Shown in pieces: positions 36,567-45,406 of a stretch of 64,000 nucleotides of DNA. Position 1 is the stretch's first letter. Each line of letters begins with the position of its first letter. The notes under the pieces were generated by a model that saw only the letters and a list, made by a program, of their open reading frames with translations, was not told the origin of the DNA and made no database searches. This stretch comes from Chiua virens (Eukaryota; Basidiomycota; Agaricomycetes; Boletales; Boletaceae), in the NCBI GenBank assembly GCA_019787685.1, contig JAHNUO010000037.1, positions 186,001 to 250,000 of the forward strand, written 5' to 3'. Both the position numbers and the translations under genes were made by a program.

Positions 36567-38578
36567 TCCGCTATCCGAAGGGATAGGATCCTGCCTGCGT
36601 CGTAATGAGCGTCTGACCCTCACGGACATCTTTCTGAAAAAAGTCGTCGCCTCTCTGGACTAAGATAAGTAACGCCTGCAGTCGGATTTCTTGGAAGACA
36701 TACATTCTTTGAGAACCGGGCGAGTCGGTGGATGGGATAGGTGGTAACATGAGCATCTCAGCTGCGTGCCTTCGTATTCGGGTGCGGAGTGCAGGAAGGG
36801 AGTGTAAGAGTTGAACGAGGAGCGAACTCGAGGCCAGCCTAAGTATGTAGTCACGCCGGAAATTCTGGTTCTTTCAAATTTCCGAGTCTCATACACATGC
36901 AACGATGATTGCGCTGACTATTATACTAGTCCGAGTCGAGGTGTCTGGAGCCTTGTGGCCTCAAACGGCCATGATGCTCACAATACAAGGAAGTTGAACG
37001 TCGAACCATTGGACTGTGACAGTCTGCGCAGCAAGTCACTAAGACTCTCAGATCTATGTGCATAGGTTCAAGCCCACTACGCTCACTGTTCAAAGTACCC
37101 AAACCATCATGTCAAGCCTTCACGTTTCAAGCCCAACATGGGAGGCGGGTATAAGTCGTCAAAGAGTGCTCCAACTTGAAGAGTCCGAGCTCCGCTGACC
37201 GGATCATGGCAAGCACGCCTTGTCCGCATTTTTACACACAAAATTTCCGTAATACAGTAAATAATGTTTATCAATGTTTTGTTCCAGCCGGGGATAAACG
37301 TTGGTCCTGAATTAATACGGAACATCCCGCACTACCGCGCGCCAGCCGCCAGGGAAAAGTCAGGAAGCGTGATAATCATCTACAGTCCTTTACAATCCAA
37401 TTTTTTAAAATTTGTAGGTTGTCTGTAAACCCTTATAATACTGCAGAGTGGATTATCACGCTCCTGAACTTTCCCTGATGGGCCGGCGTAGAAGAGCCTG
37501 CTCACCAGTCAATAAAACTCTCAATCAGGGTTCATCGAATCTCACAACCTGAGTACGGTACGTTGCGGGCACGCTGCAATAGATAGTGCAATATGATGAT
37601 AGCGGACTCATCCAGGGTCATGGCGAGACCTGTGCAACATGCACGCCTTGCACGCATTCCATCAACGAGTCATCAAATAATGTTCGACTCATGGAAGGTA
37701 TGTATCGAAGTGCGGCAGCTACCGGACATATTTGACCATTGTTACCGCAGCACTTCTAACGAGCGCTGGAGTATGTGCGTGAACAGCCTTGCAATCTGGC
37801 ACGACGCATGGCAGTGGGTGCTTATGTTCACCTCATCCGATACCATCAAATCGCGCACAAGGAACAATCTTTCCCTTCCCATATAGACACACGGATGGGG
37901 CGAGGACTTCTTGAGGGCTGATACCTACTTCGTCTGAGAATATTATGCTTTCATTGCAACTCAGAACTTTCGTCCAGTTTACTAAAGTAACGGGTGCTGA
38001 CAGTGATGGAGCGCGTCGATATCATGTGGAGATTATGCACGCGAAGAACACTTTCCCAAGAGTTAGACGTTAGGCTGCTGAGAGAGACGAGCGGCTGCGC
38101 CGTCGCTTTCTTCTCTTCGAGGTACAAGTCTGGTTTACTTATTTGTAGCATAACTTACATAATGTCCATTTTGACAGCGATCGATCAGTTCGCCAGCAGC
38201 TCCTCAGCTATATTTTCAGCAGGTCATTGCTCCATATCTGGCTCCTGGGCAGAGGGTTTCAAGAAGAACGTAGAACCCTGAGCGCTTTTTCGAATCCTAA
38301 GACAAACGAAAAAGGGCAAGTTCTCATTACTTGATCAGGATTAATCACAGAAGGCTGGCCGCATCAGCACAATCGGACACCTCTGTGGGATCGATATCAG
38401 ATCGGTGGGCTGTGAATGTCTTGCGTTGATCAGCGAGATCAGCAGCCCATTGCGCAGATGCGGCTGAACGCTTCGCATTCACCATCCTGTAGCGGTCCGT
38501 GAATTTCCGTGCGATGCGGTACTTTTATTGCGAGTGCCCTATCGACTCTCCACCCGCACTCCTCCCACCTAACAAACC
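36567..38578. other. intergenic region with a hairpin element
   Basis: This 2 kb lies between divergent genes (family member 3 and Hsp70-like copy 2). Apart from the inverted repeat at 37349-37480 I find no feature. Frames at 37593-37886 and 37994-38281 have no recognisable domain. Confidence 0.35.
37349..37480. repeat. imperfect inverted repeat, about 130 bp, MITE-like
   Basis: The left arm (37349-37377, beginning CCAGGGAAAAGTCAGG and ending GTGATAATC) matches the reverse complement of the right arm (37451-37480, beginning GATTATCACG) with few mismatches and a one-base gap. The spacer of about 73 bp is AT-rich. This could be a small non-autonomous transposon remnant or a stable hairpin. No clear target-site duplication was confirmed. 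Confidence 0.5.
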
Positions 38579-40941
38579 ATGCGCGACCTTCAAGTGTATA
38601 TTGGCTCTAGTAAACTCGTCATAGCATTTGACATTGGTACAACGTTCAGCGGTATCTCGTATTGTATCCTCGAACCAGGAAAAGTCCCTGAGATTCTTGG
38701 CGTCACCAGGCAAGCTCTCCTTTTGGTTTGCGCTACCGTTTCTCACTCTCCTTAGGTTTCCTGCGCAAGAACTGGTCCGTGGCGACGCTAAAGTTCCATC
38801 TCTCTTGTACTATGACAAGCACGGTAGTTTCAAAGCTGCCGGCGCTGAGGTGCTCGCAGAAGGCAAGATACAAACTGCATTGGAGGAAGAATGGACCAAG
38901 GCCGAATGGTTCGTTTTCGATTGCATTGAGGTATTTAGTCTCAATCGTACTTATCAATGAAATCCAGGTGGAAGCTTCACCTCCGCCCGAAACATTTAGC
39001 CTCCTCCATCAATCCAAAAGACGATCTCCCCCCACTCCCGACCGGGAAAACTGCCGTCCATGTACTAGCAGATTTTATCAAATATCTCTTCGAGTGCGCA
39101 AAGACCTACATCAAGGAGCACCATCTTGTATTCACCTGGTCATCCTTCGAGAACTCCATCGAGTATATTTTTACTCATCCAAACGGCTGGGAGGGTATAC
39201 AACAGCAGATGTACCGTCGGGCAATCGAGCACGCTGGACTCATTCCCTGCACACCTGAGGGACGGTCACGTGTCCACATGCTGACGGAAGGGGAAGCAAG
39301 TCTTCACTTCTGTGTCCCAAATCTTCTCAATGCAGATACGGATGATCAAACCGGTCCCCAAGGAGTAGTCATCATCGATGCCGGTGGCGGGACGGTTGAC
39401 TTGAGCATGTTTTCGATGAAGTCCAACCCGGTCACCTGTGAGGAAATCGCTCCAGCTGAGTGTACGCAGCCGTCGACGGGTATCGAAAACCTGCTCATTC
39501 TTCCATCCATTTCTAGGTCGATTGCAAGGTTCGGTCTTTGTTACACGACGGGCTCAGACTCTTTTGGAAAGTTAGTCACTTATCCCTTTTTTCTGTGAGT
39601 GAACCTGAAAAACCCACACAGAGAAGTTGGATGGTTGGGATCATTCCAGCGATGATGAGATAGCCGAATTTGCCCGCGAATTTGACCGATCGACAAAGCT
39701 GATCGTCAAAAGTGATCAAGAACCGGCTTTCGTTAGGGTCGCCGGCCTTCGCTACAATAATGCGAAACATGGTATCAAGTTTGGAAAGCTGAAATTATCG
39801 GGGTATAATTTTAATCGCTTTTCTTCTCTCTACGGTTGGTCTGACTCCATCACTCCAGTGAAGAAGCCACTGGCTTGTTCGATGATTCTGTCGACGCCAT
39901 CATTAACGCCTTTGAGCAACAGGAGAAGTATGCTACGATCCCCATTACCGTAGGTTTTGTCCTCCTGAAATTAATCATTGTATTTATCTTTATCTCTAGG
40001 TGGCATTTCTCGTGGGTGGGCTTTCAACAAACGATTGGCTGTGGTCTCGTCTCCAGTCATACTTCGAGGTTAAGAAGATCAAGATTTGTCGACCGGACAA
40101 TCACATGTATGTGCTTGATTGGTGCCACCTGAAATAGGTTTGTTGATGTCTCTCGCAGCAATAAGGCGGTAGCCAATGGGGCGGTTTTATCCCACATCGA
40201 CCGTGAACACCATCTGATCGCCTTGCGTGTCGCACGCGCCACATATGGCGTGGTCTGTGCGCTTCCCGTCAAGGAAGATGACGAGGAGCACGCTCGTAGG
40301 AAGGCCCTCTGGGAACAAGATCCTACAGGAGATCGTTATGTTCCAGGGTTCTTTGAGGCAAAACTTCGTAAAGTAGGATCCTTCAATGAGTGAATGCGCG
40401 ATGATAACAGCGGACTGATATCATGGACAGGGCGAACAGGTCAACGAGGATATGGAGTTTCGGGAATCGTTTTCGCTTACAGAAAACGATCCGAAAGACT
40501 TTGGCATGCAGACTGTGCGCCTAGTGTGTCATAGAGGTACGGAATTGGCTCCGAAGTGGGTAGACCAAGATCGCCGTGAGTCCTGCAACATGTACTTCAT
40601 TGTCTTCGTTCTGATGGTCAGCCAGCATCCTTCTCCGTGTTCTGTACTATTCAGGCGGACCTAAGCAAGGCGACAAAAGATTTGGTCAAGAGGACAGCTT
40701 TCGACCAGGTTTATTATCAACTAGATTACGCTGTCATTGTATACTTCGGCTTCACAGAACTTAAAGCGGAGCTAGGCTGGAAGACGAGGGTGAGTTAGCG
40801 TTTTGTACCGCTTGCTTCGTACTGTTGCCGACCCATACCGTTTTTAGCGAGGGGAAGAAAGGTGAGGATCAGCAAATTTAGCTTTCCGCACTATCTAACA
40901 CACACATCAGAGTTCCAGCAACTGTCTCGTTTGAAGAATGA
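38579..40941 (+). CDS. Hsp70/HSPA12-like ATPase, copy 2
   Basis: Starts with LVIAFDIGTTFSGISYCIL and, after a GC-donor intron (GCAAGC), FPAQELVRGDAKVPSLLYYD. It continues with YIFTHPNGWEG, HMLTEGEASLHFCVPN, VVIIDAGGGTVDLSMFS, LQGSVFVTRRAQTLLE, FAREFDRSTKLIVKSDQEP, KPRIC-type CRPDNH, an ANGAVLSHIDREHHLI segment, then YGVVCALPVKEDDEEHAR and EFRESFSLTENDPKDFGMQ. Two small introns near the 3' end give the C-terminus KTRRGEERVPATVSFEE, homologous to copy 1, with the stop at 40941. About 600 residues. It is a complete gene and the best template for judging what copy 3 has lost. The N-terminal two thirds is strikingly similar to copy 3, even within some introns. Confidence 0.85.
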
Positions 40942-41559
40942 ATGCTGTCGTGTTTCCCTGTTTCCAGTGTGAATACCTTTGTTGTCTGTGCTGCTCCTTC
41001 AGTGTTATTTGGGTTTTTGCCCTGACTCCGAGTCATCGGTTATGTACCCACCAGAGTTTATAGCACTAGTACTGTTACATATTCCTGGGCCCAGCTTTTC
41101 AGAAGTGGGGAGGGCACGTTAAATTCTATGATCTTCTATCAACGATGCTGTATCAATGTTCTAGTAACAGTATCCTCTGACGCTCGCAGGCTCTATGTAA
41201 ACCGAGCTCAGTGGGTAGATACAAATATCGTAGACTCGTAGTGATACGGGTAGGAGAGCACTTGCCACTGTTGCCAGCAGCTTCGCAATAGATGTATTGC
41301 AAGGCCATGGTATGATGATGCATGATGCATGCATGGCTCATTCGATGGCAACTTCGATGATCGACAACTCCTTTCTCGCACCTATCTTGTACATATCGAT
41401 ATCATCTGGGAAAATTCTGTTACCCTCTGCCCAAACATCGTTCCCTCACCTGGGACCGCCAGTAAGACCGCTCATTGTCGACCAAGCCATCAGCAGCATT
41501 CCCGATTCGGAGCTTACCGTGACGCACTCTACAGAATTCACCAAATCTCAACATTTATT
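40942..41559. other. intergenic, nothing firm
   Basis: About 620 bp between two plus-strand genes. A self-complementary stretch around 41310-41335 (repeated ATGATGCATGATGCATGCATG words) could be a local palindrome. The frame from 41329 runs on into the next gene, but I prefer the ATG at 41560. Confidence 0.35.
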
Positions 41560-44500
41560 ATGTCAAGCACTCTACAGCATGTGTACGCAACCAACCTACA
41601 ACAGAAGTATGGTTACCCTCTGCGCAACCCGTCGCCAGGGGTAGGGCTTGATGAACCATACAAGAGTGAAGGTCTCCAGATTGGCGATATTGGCCATGTT
41701 GATGAGCAGGGGGAATTCATCCTGCTTTTCAACATAGAATTTCCTCCTCGAGGGTATGCACAATGGAAATATAGTCACAAGCCACCCCCATCGACGGCAC
41801 CCTTTCCCAAGGATTCGGAGGTCCTTGCAGAACCACTATCCCATGATCCCGAGCAGCCCAACTTGAAATGGCAATCTCCCGGGAACTCGAGCCTCACCGG
41901 CACCCACAACCCCTTTATGCCAACTTTAAAACGGGGGCTCAACAACGAGACAGTCTTGAAAACTGGCGTCGACGAGAACTTGGAAGAGTTGAGTTACTTT
42001 CAGATCCGAAGACACACTGGAGAGTCTGACTAGTAAGCATTACAGCATTGGTAGTAACCAGTGGCAGTCGAACCAGAGTTACAAGTTCACAGCCACCTCC
42101 AAGACAGGCGCCGTACTCATTCTCCCAGATGGTGCTAAATTATTCGAGCTCGAGAGCAAGTATTTGAAAGATCTTCGGAGCCATGTAACGAAATATGCAC
42201 TTGACTGGTGCAGGTATGCTAGAGCAGAATCCCTCTATCTGATTACTGCCGTGTATAAGACGAAACGTTGGACCCTGGGATCATTTGATGCTCAGGGTGA
42301 TTCGATTGGTGGAGAAATCCTCGTCGATTTCCGCGACAATGGATACACATGGCGCTCTGCCAAGTTTAACGTGGATAACCAACAAGGACCAAAAGAAAAT
42401 CTCTACCTCAATCAAGCTGTCTTCATAAAAGGTTTCAAGATGTTAGTGAGACGCGGACAGCTTTTTATGGACCACCAATTGGCTCCAATCCCCGAGCGAT
42501 GGTTTGCCCGCCTCCTCAACCATATGCGGCAGAAGGCTCGAAAGTTAATACCCGAACCAAGTGAGTCACTGGCTGTGTCCGGGTCGTCATGTTGAGAGCT
42601 GAGTACTTGAATCGACCCCATGACCCAACCAGGTTTAAGGCTCACATACATTCCAGCACTCAATTTCTCCCAGGTGTGTCTGTCGGCAATTCCTTCATGT
42701 CCAAAGACTAAGCTATCCTTTAGCCGAGCCATCCTTCAGATATTATAAATGATGTACTGTTAGACAAGGTTCGCATGATTGATCTCGTTTTCATGGACTG
42801 AATTGAAGTTTTATTCAGAAGCCTGAAGCTGAGATCGCCGTCACACATGATAATAACTGGATCGAGATGCTCGAAAATGTATTTTTTTCGCGCCTGTGTC
42901 AGATATTCTATTGACATGCACCCAGGGATTACTGCCTGCAGGCCTGAAGGAAGGGGGTCTTCTCCGAGAGTTTATAGAAACAAAACATGCCTGGGGTTTG
43001 GACTCTGAAAATCGTAAGTACTTTGTTGATGTTTTCGTTGAATGTTTCTGAGTAATTCTTGCCAGATACCGTTTATTTGCAAAGTGCTTTGTGGGTAGTC
43101 TCTTGCTAATCCCGAAGGCTTGACCTACTGACCAACCTGTGCTGACAGTGATCGCAACACCGACTGCGAACTTGAGCAAGCTGATGGCCGTTACAAGCCA
43201 GGCGGAGAACGTCAGTCGTCCCCTTACTATGCTGAGGATGTAAATCTCGAACGTGAACGTGAGCGAACCGACGAATCCGAAGCTCGTGAGGAGGATTCAC
43301 GCCTCGTCATCACAAGTATATATTACGTTTGTCTAACCCTGTAGTGATGTCCTAATACTCGCAGGTATGCGGCTTGAAAACTTTGTTATGGATCACATCG
43401 ACGCCGGTGTGTGCGTGCTTATTCAATTTGGGACTGCGATGAGGAGAACCGAGAATAAGCCGTGTGCGAACGTCATTGAATGGGAAGACGAGATCATGCT
43501 GTAGGTCCTTCCTCTTCCCTTTCTGTTAATTCGTACTCAAGATCACCACCACTCAAGGCCCTCGCACCAACCGGTCTATGTCACTGTTTGCGGTGCTTTT
43601 CAGTTGGGCTCAGCTCTGGGAACCCGTAAACTCTCCGAAAAACAGTTGATAAATGCCAGAGATCTGTCTCGTAGCACTGACAGTAAGCGTCACGATCCTT
43701 TTACTGCGCCTCGCATTCAAAGCTGGTATAGAACTCAGGCTCCTTTTTGGGAATGCCGAATCTCATTGCTCCCTTCTCATCACTCTGGAACGACATTTCA
43801 CGTATTGTGAAACCCATTTCAGTTACGAAGTAAGTTGTCACTCACGCATAGAGATAATCACTTGTCCCTAACAAGACGTGGTCTATTAGGAGAAATCTGT
43901 TTTCGTTGATCAGACAATTCATGGGCTGGAGGTTTTCTACTCTCACCAGATCAATCGTCAGATGGATGCTCTCGAAAGCGCCCTTGAACACTTCCGAGAT
44001 GCCCTAGCGCAATGTGGACCTGACCCCGCTCGTCGCGCCACCGCACAGTTCAATCTCGCCACCTCAGAGTTCATCAAGTGTCAGGCTAAAGGGACTTATT
44101 CTGAGCTTGACTCGCCCATCAGCCGCTACCGAGAAGCACTCAGGTTACGATGTGATGGTCACCCTGATCGACCGGCTACCCTGTTACTTCTGGCACAAGC
44201 TCTCTTGTCTCGTTGTGGGCAAGAGAATGGTATATCTGTCGCTGAGGAGATAAAGGAACTTTTAGCGGATGTTCCCCATGATAACAAACGTGATCGTCAG
44301 GCTGCAAACGCAGTAACAGCCACATGTCGATTTTACCAATCTATCGAATCTGGGGACCCGTCCGAAATAGATGGACTGCTCAGAGACTTGGAACGTGGTA
44401 CCTATGCGCCTCCATATGGTTATTTTGACCAATCTCGCCTGTTGTACAAGCTTGGCACTGCGTTTTGGTGTCGATTTCAATCATCGGCACACCTGGGTGA

Positions 44501-45122
44501 CCTAGAAAGGTCGATCGAACTAAACAAGGAGGCTTTGCAGCTCGTTCCGCTAGGGCATGATGACCGGAGGAGCATAGTCGATTGTCTGGGAAACTCACTC
44601 CTTTGCGCGCTTGAGGCGCACGAGGAGCTTGCGGATCTTGACATGTCGGCTGGCCTCGCAGGCCTCGGAAAGAAGGTCCTCACAAAGATCGGTGACACGT
44701 CGCACACAAACGGAGTTGAGGTGGCTTTGGAGGAGCTTCGGAAGCAGATAGAGCTAATGTCGGCTGCGGATGATACTCTCCAGGTTATCATCGCTCAGGA
44801 TCCATCGCCGCGCATTCCTGAGGTCCAGAGCTTCATTGATGAGTGGGATCGTACAGAAGGTACACCAACCAAGTGCAAGAGAGAACTGGCGGTGTTACTG
44901 AGTTTCCTGGGAGGGGAAGGGGAGACAAAAATGGGCGAGGTACTTGAAGAGCTCAGTATTCAGTGGCCCTTCAAGGATCACAAGATCGCGGGTACGACGC
45001 GATCTCTTCAAGGTTCAATGCCGTACTTTTTTGGCGTTCTCGCAGCTCAATTGATTGCTGAGGCAATTGATGGTGGGGTAGGCTTGACCAGATGTTCGAG
45101 AAAGAATGCGAAAAGTCAATGA
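41560..45122 (+). CDS. uncharacterised fungal N-terminal domain joined to TPR repeats
   Basis: The N-terminus (YGYPLRNPSPGVGLDEPYKSEGLQIGDIGHVDEQGEFILLFNI) belongs to a family abundant in Agaricomycetes, with the characteristic G-x-x-IGD-x-G then F-x-LFNI pattern and, further on, KYALDWCRYARAESLYLIT. Function unknown. In-frame splicing continues through LRLTYIPALNFSQ, DNNWIEMLEN, LLREFIETKHAWGLDSEN, a charged segment (RERERTDESEAREEDSR) and YVTVCGAFQLGSALGTRKLS. It ends in a TPR region from about 43960: ALEHFRDALAQCGPDPARRATAQFNLA, YREALRLRCDGHPDRPATLLLLAQAL, LERSIELNKEALQLVPLGHDDRRSIVDCLGNSLL. The latter repeats resemble those preceding CHAT domains in fungi, but no CHAT domain follows. One donor near 43084 (GTGGGT) is a judgement call; if wrong, this is two genes, split near 43140. 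Confidence 0.5.
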
Positions 45123-45406
45123 TCACATTGTAGTAGTAATAAAACTCTCATGCGTGGTGAGTGTAAAGGAGAATGTACTTCATGAATTAGTAACTCGCAT
45201 CATGGGCTCTGATTGACCTTGTGGTTCAATGCAGAATAGAAGCTAGGGAGTGTTGTTCTCACTACAACTACAGATGGACCACTGTGCATGATCGATGATT
45301 CCAAGTCACAGTTCATCTCGTCGGATCTCTCCGAGGCAAGCAACCTAGCTGCCCTCGCGCTTCAGGCCAACCGCCTCACCGGTCCATTCTATCACCCACT
45401 TCAATC
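45123..45406. promoter_or_regulatory. promoter interval of the Hsp70 fusion gene
   Basis: Under 300 bp separates the TPR gene stop from the fusion gene start, both on the plus strand, so the fusion gene promoter must lie here. No TATA box or heat-shock element array was identified with confidence. Confidence 0.35.

Noticed and set aside
37349..37480. Inverted repeat as a transcription terminator or CRISPR-like unit
   Set aside because: This is a eukaryotic intergenic region and a single hairpin with a long spacer; a MITE-like remnant fits better.
43962..45122. TPR protein starting independently at 43962
   Set aside because: In-frame coding continues upstream through several good introns (for example EKSVFVDQTIHGLEVFY just before), so the ATG at 43962 is most likely internal.
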